From NCBI RefSeq assembly GCF_025919725.1, contig NZ_CP081495.1, forward strand, positions 1,736,001 through 1,800,000: DNA of 64,000 nt, written 5' to 3'. A program made the position numbers and the translations under genes. Each line of letters opens with the position of its first letter. The first letter of the stretch is position 1. Of this stretch, positions 27,107 to 36,402 are shown in pieces. Source of the DNA: Flavobacterium agricola (GTDB lineage: Bacteria > Bacteroidota > Bacteroidia > Flavobacteriales > Flavobacteriaceae). The notes under the pieces are model-generated. The model saw nothing but the letters and a program-made list of their open reading frames with translations, made no database searches and had not been told where the DNA came from.

Positions 27107-27948
27107 TACTGAACGTTAATAGTAATTGGTAATGTAAATTGAGAACGAACTTTACGACCGTTTTGTTCTGCTGGAGTCCATTTTGGCATAGAGCGTAAAA
27201 CGCGCATTGCTTCTCTTCCAGCTCCGTAACCTGGGTCACGTAAAACTTTGATATCAGTAAAACTTCCGTCTTTCTCTACAACGAACTGAAGCATTACACG
27301 AATTTGACGAACACCTTCATCAACTTCTGGTGCATTAAATTTACTTGCAAAAGATTTGTAGAATGAAGGAAGACCACCTGCAGGTTGAGCTGATTTTTCA
27401 ACTGCATAATAAATTTGGTTTCCATCTCCATCACCTCCAGAAGTACCTTTGCCTTTATCGGCTTCACCAGTTCTTTCAGCAACTTTAATTTCTCCTTTTT
27501 CTTTATCTCCTTCTTGCGTTTTTTGGCCTGGATCTGCTTTTTTCAGATCTTCAACCGTAGCAATTTCTTCTTTTACTTCTTCAGCTTTAACAATTTCTGG
27601 TTCAGTAAACTTCACCTCATCGTTAACTGATTTAGCAGGTTCTTCTGCTGGTGGTGGTGGTGGTGGTGGTGGTAATTCCTCTTCAATTTCTGGTATTTCA
27701 GGAATATCTGGCATTTCAATATCTGCCATGGTTACCAAAACCACATCTTGTTCCACATTTTCATTATCGTTACCTGCAAATAATAATGGAGATACAATTG
27801 CAGCAACAAAAACAGTAGCACCAATGAAGAAAGATGTTGTAAGAATTTTCGGAGCTTCGGCACGTAATTCGTAAGCACCGTAACTTTTGTTACGTCCTTC
27901 AAATAACATGTCAAGCCATTCTTGTTTAAATAAATCTAGCTTTGCCAT
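27106..27948 (-). CDS. tonB: TonB energy-transducing protein
   Basis: A 280-residue TonB that spans the periplasm and energises outer-membrane receptors. Order: cytoplasmic stretch, one membrane helix at about residues 34-55, an acidic and proline-rich linker with eight consecutive prolines (GGT repeat 27650-27673 on the plus strand), a Lys/Glu-rich part, and the C-terminal TonB domain ending FTLPITINVQ. The gene is directly downstream of two exbD genes and exbB. Confidence 0.94.
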   Translation of the reverse strand: MAKLDLFKQEWLDMLFEGRNKSYGAYELRAEAPKILTTSFFIGATVFVAAIVSPLLFAGNDNENVEQDVVLVTMADIEMPDIPEIPEIEEELPPPPPPPPAEEPAKSVNDEVKFTEPEIVKAEEVKEEIATVEDLKKADPGQKTQEGDKEKGEIKVAERTGEADKGKGTSGGDGDGNQIYYAVEKSAQPAGGLPSFYKSFASKFNAPEVDEGVRQIRVMLQFVVEKDGSFTDIKVLRDPGYGAGREAMRVLRSMPKWTPAEQNGRKVRSQFTLPITINVQ

Positions 27949-27964
27949 GATTCTAATGTTTTAA

Positions 27965-28519
27965 TTAATTTAATCCCTGTGAAGTTAACAATTCAACTTC
28001 AGGTTCTGAAATATCTACAATTGCATAAGTCTGAACTTTGGTAATTGCCATTTCATCTAAAATGTCAACTACGTTTTTGTAGTTCGCTTTATCATTTGCT
28101 TTTATGATAACAATTAATCCTTTTTTAGGATCGTTACCGTAACGAGCTGGAACCGATTTAATGTACTGTAAAAGTACTTGACGGATACCATCTTTACCAT
28201 AAGTAGCTTGACTAGGTGCAACAAACGGATTTTGTAATTGTCCAAAATACCACATTAGTTTGTTATCGCTACCTAATAAAATAGTCATGGTTCTATCGTC
28301 GGCAACTTCAGTTTTGTTCTCAATCACTGCATCTGGATCCTTATCAGGCATAGCCAAATTCATAGATTGAGGTTTTGACAACGAAGTGGTTAACATAAAG
28401 AACGTAATCAATAAGAAAGCTAAATCAACCATGGCAGTCAAATCTACTTTACCACCGTCTTTTTTACTTCTTACTTTACCGCCTTTACCATTAGAGTTGC
28501 CAGTATTTAATTCTGCCAT
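27965..28519 (-). CDS. ExbD/TolR-family biopolymer transport protein (second copy)
   Basis: A 184-residue ExbD with one membrane helix near residues 25-50 containing the proton-path aspartate in DLTAMVDLAFLLITFF, and a periplasmic domain. Two different exbD genes in tandem are typical of Bacteroidota TonB operons. It lies between the first exbD and tonB with gaps of under 20 bases. Confidence 0.92.
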   Translation of the reverse strand: MAELNTGNSNGKGGKVRSKKDGGKVDLTAMVDLAFLLITFFMLTTSLSKPQSMNLAMPDKDPDAVIENKTEVADDRTMTILLGSDNKLMWYFGQLQNPFVAPSQATYGKDGIRQVLLQYIKSVPARYGNDPKKGLIVIIKANDKANYKNVVDILDEMAITKVQTYAIVDISEPEVELLTSQGLN

Positions 28520-28538
28520 TTTTTACTTTTTTAAAAAA

Positions 28539-29153
28539 TTAAAAATCCTCACCGCGTAAGCCGGTAACTAAATAGAACTTATTGATTCTTTGTTCTTGCA
28601 TCATGTCAATAACCTTCTTCATCATCGGATATGATTCTAAAGCATCACCTTTAATTGCAATTTTAAGCTCATCATTTTTAACATCACGAGCAGCAAGACG
28701 TGAAGCAAGTAACCATTCTTTTAACTGGTTATTGTCTGGTGAATAAGGAATTCCTCCTTGTACACCTTCTTTATTTCTATCAGAACCTTTCAATTTTAAT
28801 AGAGCTGGTAATTGTTTAATATCAACACCAAAACCATCCATTAATTCGAAAGCTTTTTTCTCTTCGTCAGTAAAAGTAACATTGTACTTTTCTGCTACTC
28901 TATCCAAAACAGCCCCACGTAAATCTCTATCAGAAATTGTGAAGAAAACTTTTTCGTCACCAACGGTTACCATAGCTAAATTAGCATCAGGTAATTTTTG
29001 TTGTACTGTAGATGCCGGAGTATCTACTGGGTGTGGTTCTGGCAACTTAGCAGTTGACGTCATAACGAAGAACGAAAGTAGTAAGAAAGCAACGTCACAC
29101 ATTGCAGTCATGTCTACCGAAGCACTTCCTGACTTTTTCTTTGCTTTTGCCAT
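28539..29153 (-). CDS. ExbD/TolR-family biopolymer transport protein (first copy)
   Basis: A 204-residue ExbD paralogue. The helix with the essential aspartate is DMTAMCDVAFLLLSFF at about residues 13-28. The periplasmic domain is longer than in the second copy and diverged from it, so the two probably form a heteromeric stator rather than being redundant. Confidence 0.92.
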   Translation of the reverse strand: MAKAKKKSGSASVDMTAMCDVAFLLLSFFVMTSTAKLPEPHPVDTPASTVQQKLPDANLAMVTVGDEKVFFTISDRDLRGAVLDRVAEKYNVTFTDEEKKAFELMDGFGVDIKQLPALLKLKGSDRNKEGVQGGIPYSPDNNQLKEWLLASRLAARDVKNDELKIAIKGDALESYPMMKKVIDMMQEQRINKFYLVTGLRGEDF

Positions 29154-29222
29154 ATTTTTTTTACTTTAAAATTGATGTGCGATTTCGCACTACGTTAATA
29201 ATCTTACTTTATTTTTCGAAAA

Positions 29223-30050
29223 TTATTTCGAAAATTTTCTGTAAGCTTGCGCTAATGAGAAAGCAGCTTCGTCAATACCGTAAGTTAACTTATCAATTTT
29301 AGATGTAAAGAAATTATAGAATACAATTGCTAATGTAGAGATACCAATACCTGTAGCTGTGTTAAGTAACGCCTCAGAAATACCGTTTGCTAATGCAGCT
29401 TGGTCAGGAGCACCTGCAGCAGCTAATCCAGCGAACGCTTTAATCATCCCTGATACTGTACCTAATAAACCTACTAAAGTACCAATAGAAACCATCGTAG
29501 AAATGATAACCATGTTTTGTTGTAACATTGGCATTTCTAATGTAGTTGCTTCTTCGATTTCTTTTTGAATCATTTCAGCAGCCTTATCATTATCTAAACC
29601 ATCTCTCTTAACTTCAGAGAATTTTACTAATGCTGCATTAATAACGTTTGCAACAGAACCTTTTTGCTCATCACAAGCAGCTCTAGCTTCATCAAATTTA
29701 CCTTGTAAAATTAAAGATTTCACTTCAATAACAAACTTGTCAACATTTCCTTTTCCAGAAGCTTTAGAAATAGCCAAGAATCTTTCAATACCGAAAACAA
29801 TTGTCATTAACAACATAGAAATAAGTAATGCAATAACATTTCCTCCTTTGTACATTAATCCTAAAAAGTTTCCATCAATTGGGTGTCCGTTAACTGGGTC
29901 ACCATTTTCGAAGTTATCTGGATTACCCATTACAAAGTTGAATAATGAAAAACCAATAACTAAACATAATATAATAGTTAGTGGTGCGAAAATTTTTGAA
30001 CCTTTTGAACTAGTAGAAGTTTTTTCTACATTTTCGTTTACGTTTGCCAT
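29223..30050 (-). CDS. exbB: MotA/TolQ/ExbB proton channel family protein
   Basis: Proton-channel subunit of the TonB system; three membrane segments in a protein of about 275 residues, with the conserved C-terminal pore region (GLLGTVSGMIKAFAGLA and ISEALLNTATGIGISTLAIV). I use the ATG at 30050 (MANVNENV), not the upstream in-frame ATG at 30101, because the -7 element at 30128-30121 would then leave a normal leader of about 65 bases. It starts the operon with two exbD genes, tonB, a small membrane gene, the TonB-domain gene and the PstS-like gene. Confidence 0.93.
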   Translation of the reverse strand: MANVNENVEKTSTSSKGSKIFAPLTIILCLVIGFSLFNFVMGNPDNFENGDPVNGHPIDGNFLGLMYKGGNVIALLISMLLMTIVFGIERFLAISKASGKGNVDKFVIEVKSLILQGKFDEARAACDEQKGSVANVINAALVKFSEVKRDGLDNDKAAEMIQKEIEEATTLEMPMLQQNMVIISTMVSIGTLVGLLGTVSGMIKAFAGLAAAGAPDQAALANGISEALLNTATGIGISTLAIVFYNFFTSKIDKLTYGIDEAAFSLAQAYRKFSK

Positions 30051-30374
30051 TTTTAAATTTTTTTTTGAGTTTTCGATTTTATTGTAATTATCAAAACACA
30101 CTTTTTGTGTATGTCAATGGCAAATTTATACGTTTGCAGCAAAAAAAAAAAATTAATTACTGTTTTTTTTGTACTTTTAGGCATGCTAATTTAACATTAG
30201 GGCTCGTTTTAGTGGGGTTAACACAATTTAATTTAACAATAAAAAAACAATAAGACTACCAATCAAACAACAAGAAACCCAAATAATTACTAAATAATCA
30301 ATAAAAATAATATTTTTACACTATTTTACTAATTATTCAAATTATATAATAAAAAATAAATAATCACATAAAAA
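30051..30374. promoter_or_regulatory. Divergent intergenic region between exbB and the HerA-like gene
   Basis: 324 bases, very AT-rich. On the minus strand a good -7 element TAAATTTGC (30128-30120) serves exbB; a small hairpin ACACA-ctttt-TGTGT (30096-30110) would lie near the 5' end of its mRNA. CTAAT-ttaac-ATTAG (30186-30200) is a weak palindrome. I see no clear promoter for the HerA-like gene and no small ORF. Confidence 0.5.
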
Positions 30375-31901
30375 ATGTCAACAAATAAGTTTTCTGACTA
30401 CATAAATTCGGGATATAGCTGTAAAAACGACTATATAACCTTAGGTGGCGCCCTATTAAATGGCGAAGCAATTCCGAATACACACATAAACATTCCGCTA
30501 AAAACAATTAACAGGCATGGTCTTATTGCAGGTGCTACCGGAACCGGAAAAACCAAAACTATTCAGGTTTTTTCAGAACAATTATCATTAGCAGGAATTC
30601 CGGTATTGATGATGGACATTAAAGGAGATTTTTCGGGGATTGCTGTTCCTGGTACAGAAAACGATTTTATAAAAAAAAGACATCAAGACATTGTGCTTCC
30701 ATACAGCACACAAGGTTTTCCGGTAGAATTTTTAACCTTATCCGAAGAAAAAGGGGTGCGCTTACGTGCAACAATTACCGAATTTGGTCCGATCTTTTTT
30801 TCTAGAATATTAGATTTAAACGATATACAAAGCGGCGTAGTTGCAGTAATATTTAAATATTGCGACGATCATAAAATTCCGTTAATCGATTTAAAAGATT
30901 TCAAAAAAGTATTGCAATACGCAACCGATCAAGGCAAAAAAGAATTTGAAGCCGAATATGGCCGAATTTCTGCAGCAACAACCGGAGCAATTTTGCGTAA
31001 AATTATAGAATTAGAACATCAAGGCGCAACAACTTTTTTTGGAGAACTTTCTTTTGACATTGAAGATTTGATGCGTGTAAACCAAGAAGGTTTAGGATAT
31101 ATAAACATTTTACGATTAACCGATATTCAAGACAAGCCTAAACTTTTCTCAACATTTATGTTAAGTTTATTAGCAGAAGTTTATCAGAAAATGCCTGAAC
31201 AAGGAGATTCTGGACGTCCTGAATTAGTTATTTTTATTGACGAAGCCCATTTAATTTTTGACCAAGCAACTAAAGCATTGCAAGACCAAATTGAAACTAT
31301 TATAAAACTTATTCGCTCTAAAGGCATCGGAATTTACTTTATCACGCAAAATCCAACCGATATTCCTGCAGGAGTTTTATCACAATTGGGCTTAAAAATT
31401 CAGCATGCGCTACGTGCTTTTACTGCAAACGACAGAAAAGCGATTAAACTTACTGCCGAGAATTATCCGCTTAGTGATTATTATAAAACGGCTGAAGATT
31501 TAACCAAACTAGGAACCGGCGAAGCTTTTGTTACCGCATTAAACGAAAAAGGAATTCCTACGCCTTTAGCAGCTTGTTTGATGCGTTCACCCATGAGCCG
31601 AATGGATATTTTAACAAATCAAGAAATTGATTTACTGATTGCAAATTCTAAATTGGTAAAAAAATACGAACAAGCTATTGATAACGAAAGTGCTTACGAA
31701 ATACTAACCGCTAAAATTGAAGCTGCCGAATCAGAAAACGAAAAAAACTCAGCAAAAAAATCAAATAAAGCAAGTACTAAAAATTCAGATCAGCCCAGCG
31801 CAACACAAAAAGCTATTATTAAAACGGTAACAAGCGCAACATTTATTCGTGGCGTTTTCGGTATATTATCTAAAGTTTTAGGAGGATCAAAAAAGAAATA
31901 A
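30375..31901 (+). CDS. HerA-like ATPase (DUF853 family)
   Basis: A 508-residue FtsK/HerA-superfamily ATPase. Walker A is GATGTGKT at about residue 56, Walker B is VIFIDEAHLIFD near residue 285, and the conserved ITQNPTDIP follows. The C-terminal 70 residues are lysine-rich with low complexity. The cytoplasmic role of DUF853 proteins is not established; a DNA-translocation or helicase role is inferred from the fold. It shares the stop/start TAATG with the cupin gene. Confidence 0.88.
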   Translation: MSTNKFSDYINSGYSCKNDYITLGGALLNGEAIPNTHINIPLKTINRHGLIAGATGTGKTKTIQVFSEQLSLAGIPVLMMDIKGDFSGIAVPGTENDFIKKRHQDIVLPYSTQGFPVEFLTLSEEKGVRLRATITEFGPIFFSRILDLNDIQSGVVAVIFKYCDDHKIPLIDLKDFKKVLQYATDQGKKEFEAEYGRISAATTGAILRKIIELEHQGATTFFGELSFDIEDLMRVNQEGLGYINILRLTDIQDKPKLFSTFMLSLLAEVYQKMPEQGDSGRPELVIFIDEAHLIFDQATKALQDQIETIIKLIRSKGIGIYFITQNPTDIPAGVLSQLGLKIQHALRAFTANDRKAIKLTAENYPLSDYYKTAEDLTKLGTGEAFVTALNEKGIPTPLAACLMRSPMSRMDILTNQEIDLLIANSKLVKKYEQAIDNESAYEILTAKIEAAESENEKNSAKKSNKASTKNSDQPSATQKAIIKTVTSATFIRGVFGILSKVLGGSKKK

Positions 31902-32263
31902 TGAATAAAAAATATACCATACAAAATCAACCTTTTATTGTGCCAACAACAGATGGCAAATTAATAGAAGAACATCACGGTTTAGCAAGTACCGAAAATC
32001 AGGAAATTTCTATTGCACATATGGTTGCACCGCCCGGATGGTCAGAACCATTTCAGACTCCAGAATTTGATGAATATACCTATATTATAAAAGGCAAAAA
32101 GCAGTTTATTATAGATGACGAAAAAGTAGTTTTAGAAGCTGGACAATCTATTAAAATAAACAAGAATGTACGCGTTCAATATTCAAATCCATTTAACGAA
32201 CCGTGCGAATATCTTTCTATTTGCAAACCCGCATTTGCACCAAATAAAGTACATCGTGAATAA
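31901..32263 (+). CDS. Small cupin-domain protein
   Basis: A 120-residue single cupin. The beta-barrel motif 1 is seen as PEFDEYTYIIKGKKQF, and motif 2 is degenerate. The ATG overlaps the stop codon of the HerA-like gene. Metal binding is uncertain because the canonical HxH is not complete; function unknown. Confidence 0.8.
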   Translation: MNKKYTIQNQPFIVPTTDGKLIEEHHGLASTENQEISIAHMVAPPGWSEPFQTPEFDEYTYIIKGKKQFIIDDEKVVLEAGQSIKINKNVRVQYSNPFNEPCEYLSICKPAFAPNKVHRE

Positions 32264-32295
32264 TAAAAAAAGCCGTTTTTAAAAACGGCTTTTTT
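32264..32295. terminator. Bidirectional terminator between the cupin gene and kmo
   Basis: AAAAAAGCCGTTTTT paired with AAAAACGGCTTTTTT, between convergent genes. Confidence 0.9.
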
Positions 32296-32297
32296 CA

Positions 32298-33641
32298 TTA
32301 TTTTTCAAGTAAACTTATAATGGTTTGTTCAACTATTTCAGAATCCCAAATTGCATCAATATTTGGTATTTGAAGCACTTGTTGCATAATGTAATTTTGC
32401 TTATCTCCTATTTGTAATGCACTTAGGTACGAATCGTGCGAAAAAGTTACACGGTCGTACAACGGCAACCATTTTTCAGGGTATTTTTTTGCAAAATGCT
32501 GTTCAATTTTTTTCTGTAATAAAAAAGATTCATCAGCTGTTTTGGTGCTCATTTCGGTATGATTTCTGTACGAAAGTTCAGCAATTGCATCGGCATTGGG
32601 CTTACGTGCTTGTTGGTAAGTTTCTAAAATAGTTTGCCAATCTCCGTTATGTTGTGCTATTAATTCGGCTAAAACGGTTACATCTTCAAAACCAGCATTC
32701 ATTCCTTGTCCGTAAAAAGGCACAATAGCATGCGCTGCATCACCAATTAAAGCAATTTTATCTTGATAAACCCACGGATAACATTGCATGGTTACCAAAG
32801 AACTTGTTGGATTTTTAAAAAAATCATGCGTTAGATTTGGAATCAAATTTTTGGTATCTGGAAAATAGGTTTCAAAAAAAGTTGCAACTTGTTGCACATT
32901 GGTTAATTGTTCAAATGAAATAGCACCTTCAAAAGGCATAAATAAGGTACAAGTAAAACTGCCGTCTAAATTAGGTAAAGCGATTAACATAAATTCACCA
33001 CGAGGCCAAATATGAAACGAATTTTTATCTAATTGATGCGATCCGTTAGCATCAGCAGGAATATGTAATTCTTTATAACCTGTATTTAAAAAATGCTGCG
33101 AATAATTAAATCGGTTTTGGCGTTGCATGCGATGGCGAATTCTAGAAAAAGCACCATCGGCCCCAAAAACCATATCATATTGCAAAGCTTGCCATGCACC
33201 AAATTCAGATTCTCCTGTAAATAAAGTTGCAGTTGCTAATTCTACATCCCAAATTCGAGTTTCAAAATGAAAATGCACACCTTCTTTTTCTGCAATATCA
33301 ATTAACAATTTATTTAATCCGCCACGCGAAATAGAAAAAATACTTTCGCTATTCATGCCATAAGGCTGATATTTTAATTCTTGATTGGCAATGTGAATGG
33401 CACGCTTATTCATCGGAATCCCAATGGCATGTACCTGATCTGCGATTCCGATATTTTCTAACGCACGCCAACCACGGGTTGACATAGCTAAATTAATAGA
33501 ACGTCCTGAAAAATCAATAGTTCGAATATCTTTACTGCGATCTAAAACATGAACTTCATGCCCTAGTTTTTTTAAATAAATTGCTAATAAGGTTCCGACT
33601 AATCCCGAACCTACAACAGCTATTTTTTTATTTACATGCAT
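32298..33641 (-). CDS. kmo: Kynurenine 3-monooxygenase
   Basis: FAD-dependent hydroxylase making 3-hydroxykynurenine from kynurenine. The 447-residue protein starts with a dinucleotide-binding fold (AVVGSGLVGTLLAIYL), has the RSINLAMSTRG block typical of Kmo and the second FAD motif GDAAHAIVPFYGQGMNAGFED. The product is the substrate of kynU (9181-10449). It is not clustered with kynU. Confidence 0.95.
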   Translation of the reverse strand: MHVNKKIAVVGSGLVGTLLAIYLKKLGHEVHVLDRSKDIRTIDFSGRSINLAMSTRGWRALENIGIADQVHAIGIPMNKRAIHIANQELKYQPYGMNSESIFSISRGGLNKLLIDIAEKEGVHFHFETRIWDVELATATLFTGESEFGAWQALQYDMVFGADGAFSRIRHRMQRQNRFNYSQHFLNTGYKELHIPADANGSHQLDKNSFHIWPRGEFMLIALPNLDGSFTCTLFMPFEGAISFEQLTNVQQVATFFETYFPDTKNLIPNLTHDFFKNPTSSLVTMQCYPWVYQDKIALIGDAAHAIVPFYGQGMNAGFEDVTVLAELIAQHNGDWQTILETYQQARKPNADAIAELSYRNHTEMSTKTADESFLLQKKIEQHFAKKYPEKWLPLYDRVTFSHDSYLSALQIGDKQNYIMQQVLQIPNIDAIWDSEIVEQTIISLLEK

Positions 33642-33700
33642 TTTTTTTGGGATATTTGATAAGAGCGGTAAAAGTACAAATTATTTACGGGTTGCTTAAT

Positions 33701-33732
33701 AAAAAAAATCCTCAATGCAATTGAGGATTTTT
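33701..33732 (-). terminator. Terminator after the heavy-metal-domain gene
   Basis: AATCCTCAA, loop TGCAA, TTGAGGATT with flanking A and T runs. Confidence 0.8.
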
Positions 33733-33738
33733 AATGAA

Positions 33739-34101
33739 TTATTCGCGTTCGTACAAACAACAACCATGTAAATTTTCGTAATCGGTTGGTGTTGCTTTTA
33801 CATCTTTATTATTAAACTTGGTATCGTGTCCTTGCGCTGCAACAGCTTGTTGCACTTGTAAAGGTGTTGCTTTTTTGTCATTTAACATTACATGTAACGT
33901 TTGATCGTCAGCATGCCATTCGGCAGAACGTACTCCGTTTACTGAATATGCTGCTTTTTCGATGCGTTTTTTACACATATTACAATTTCCTTTTACCTCA
34001 ATATCATATTTTCCATGAGTTTTAGAAACTGATTTTGCATCTTGTGCATGAGCTTGTAAACCAAAAAAGGTTAACAAAGCCAATAAAAGTATTTTTTTCA
34101 T
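33739..34101 (-). CDS. Secreted heavy-metal-associated (HMA) domain protein
   Basis: A 120-residue protein with a signal peptide (cleavage after LQAHAQ) and an HMA fold. The metal-binding CxxC is GNCNMCKKRIEKA at about residues 38-50, and a further CC pair is near the C-terminus (HGCCLYERE). It is predicted to bind copper or another soft metal in the periplasm. It lies 18 bases downstream of the TonB receptor gene, and a Cys-rich HYC_CC_PP protein gene is upstream of that. Confidence 0.85.
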   Translation of the reverse strand: MKKILLLALLTFFGLQAHAQDAKSVSKTHGKYDIEVKGNCNMCKKRIEKAAYSVNGVRSAEWHADDQTLHVMLNDKKATPLQVQQAVAAQGHDTKFNNKDVKATPTDYENLHGCCLYERE

Positions 34102-34119
34102 ATTCTTGAGTTTTAGTAT

Positions 34120-36354
34120 TTATAAAAATTTGTAACGTAATCCGGCATAATACATTTGTCCAAAAAGCGGACCATAAATCATAGATGCATCAAAATACTG
34201 CCCAAACGGATCGGTATTACCTAAAATAGGGCGCGGTTGTTTGTAATTAGTCATATTTTCGCCCCCTACATAAATTTCAAAGCTGTCAGAAAAAACCTTG
34301 GTTACTTGCGCATTTACACTGCTAAACGGATTAGAATAAGCCGGAAATCTTTCGTTAACCGGATTTGATGCCGTATGTGGCAAACGTTGTTTATCTAACC
34401 AATTGTAGGTTGCATCGAAACGCCAGTGCCCATTGCCGTGATCGTGCGTTTGGTATTCTAAATTAACAAAAACACGGTTTTTAGCTTGTAGCGGACGTTC
34501 TAATTTACCCGAGTAATATTGTGTTTTAATATCGTAATATTTATAAGCGGTACGTAAATTTAAGTGTTTTATTAATTCAATATTAAAATCTACTTGTAAA
34601 GAATTCGCGTAAGAAGATCCGTTTAAGTTATGAAAAACAACTTGTTGTGGGCTAAAATCAACATCAACAACGGCTTGTTTTGTAAAATCAGTTCTATAAA
34701 AATCAAAACCTGCATCGGCGCGTTTACCAAATAAGGTAAACTTTTGATTAAAGCTTAAGCCATAATTCCATGCAATTTCTGGGCTTAATCCGTAAACTTT
34801 ACCTCCGTCTTGCGCTACAATAAATTGACGTGATGAAGCAAACAAGTTTTGATTTTCTGCAAAAATATTTGCAGCACGTTTACCACGCCCAAAAGATCCG
34901 CGAATTACAGCATCTTCCCAAGGTACATAACGTGCATGAATACGTGGCGTTGCAAAAACACCTAAACGGTTGCTTACATCTAAACGGCCACCTAAAATAA
35001 CACTAAAATTATCTAGGTTGTCGTACGTATATTCAAAAAAAGCACCCACCGAATTATCGCGTCGGCTCCAATCTGTTACTTGATTTTGATATAAAAATTC
35101 GTTGTAATTGTCGTACGAAAAGTTAATTCCGGTAGAAAACTTATTTAAGGTATTGTTGATAATAGAATTGAAAATTAAATTACCATAAACCGAATTTTGT
35201 TTGATATCGTATTTATTTAACCCGAAGTACGAATTTTGATTGTGGTAATTGTAAGCAACTTGTAAACCGATAGATTGGAAAGGTAAATCCGGAAAAACAT
35301 ACCCAACTTTACCAGAAACATCAACCTTTTGGGTGTTTATTTCTGAACCCCAATAATTGGTTGTGCCTTTGTCGGTACGCGGATTAAAATCCATTTGTCC
35401 GCCTTGTTTTTTATCGTCCATATAACGCACGTTAAAAAAACTTACAATTCCTTTTTCTACGTTTTGATATTGCCAACGATTTAAAACATTTATCTGAGAG
35501 CCAATTGGGCTGTCTAAAAATCCGTCGTGATTATTATCATGACGGCCTAAACGCATATTTCCGTGAATAAAAAACGTAGTTGCTAACTTGTCAGACAACT
35601 TTTCGTTGATGTGGGAATTTAATTCAAAACGTGAATCAGACGAGCCGTAAACATTTAAATAATACGGAATATCATCCATCGGTTTAATCAATTCCGTATT
35701 GATTTGCCCCGAAATGCTTTCGAATCCATTTATTACGCTTCCGGCACCTTTTGTTACCTGAATGCTTTCTACCCAAGTTCCGGGTGTGAAAGATAAACCA
35801 TAAGCTTGAGAAGCTCCGCGAACAGACGGAATATTTTCTTCAGCAATTAAAATATACGGGCTTGTTAAACCTAACATTTTTATTTGTTTACTACCCGAAA
35901 CGGCATCAGAAAAATTTACATCGATTGATGGATTGGTTTCAAAACTTTCGGATAAATTACAACAAGCAGCTTTTAATAGTTCAGCGCTTGACATTACCAC
36001 CGTGTTGGCAGTTGGACGTTGAGATTTTATCATGCTGCGGCGAGCGGCCGAAACAATAATTTCTTCTAATGCGCCATCTGTATAAAGTTTTACACGAATA
36101 AAAGTTGTTGAAATAGGCAAAACTTCTGTTTTATAACCTACAAAACTAACTACTAATTGATTAGAAGATGAATTTAAAGGCAATTCAAAATTACCACTTT
36201 CGTCGGTATTGGTTCCTTCTGAGGTGTTTTCCCAAACTACAGAAGCACCGTAAACGGGTTGGTTGTCTTGATCTATAACAACACCACGCAAAATATTTTG
36301 AGCTACAGCCATTTGCGCTGCAACAAAGAAAATTAAAAATAAATAGTTACGCAT
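34120..36354 (-). CDS. TonB-dependent outer-membrane receptor, probably metal-related
   Basis: A 744-residue receptor. After a signal peptide there is a carboxypeptidase-regulatory-like domain (GVVIDQDNQPVYGASV), the plug domain, and a C-terminal beta-barrel ending LRYKFL, with the final aromatic residue needed for insertion. The plug begins with an unusual Cys pair (AACCNLSESFETNPS). The neighbouring HMA and HYC_CC_PP genes suggest metal, perhaps copper, as the ligand or subject; this is inference from context. Confidence 0.88.
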   Translation of the reverse strand: MRNYLFLIFFVAAQMAVAQNILRGVVIDQDNQPVYGASVVWENTSEGTNTDESGNFELPLNSSSNQLVVSFVGYKTEVLPISTTFIRVKLYTDGALEEIIVSAARRSMIKSQRPTANTVVMSSAELLKAACCNLSESFETNPSIDVNFSDAVSGSKQIKMLGLTSPYILIAEENIPSVRGASQAYGLSFTPGTWVESIQVTKGAGSVINGFESISGQINTELIKPMDDIPYYLNVYGSSDSRFELNSHINEKLSDKLATTFFIHGNMRLGRHDNNHDGFLDSPIGSQINVLNRWQYQNVEKGIVSFFNVRYMDDKKQGGQMDFNPRTDKGTTNYWGSEINTQKVDVSGKVGYVFPDLPFQSIGLQVAYNYHNQNSYFGLNKYDIKQNSVYGNLIFNSIINNTLNKFSTGINFSYDNYNEFLYQNQVTDWSRRDNSVGAFFEYTYDNLDNFSVILGGRLDVSNRLGVFATPRIHARYVPWEDAVIRGSFGRGKRAANIFAENQNLFASSRQFIVAQDGGKVYGLSPEIAWNYGLSFNQKFTLFGKRADAGFDFYRTDFTKQAVVDVDFSPQQVVFHNLNGSSYANSLQVDFNIELIKHLNLRTAYKYYDIKTQYYSGKLERPLQAKNRVFVNLEYQTHDHGNGHWRFDATYNWLDKQRLPHTASNPVNERFPAYSNPFSSVNAQVTKVFSDSFEIYVGGENMTNYKQPRPILGNTDPFGQYFDASMIYGPLFGQMYYAGLRYKFL

Positions 36355-36402
36355 AATTTTATATTATTTGTGATTGAAAAAAAATCGAAAAACAAATAAT
36401 AA

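Noticed and set aside
27449..27874. 141-codon open frame antisense to tonB with a glycine run
   Set aside because: The glycine run is the complement of the TonB polyproline repeat; a shadow frame.
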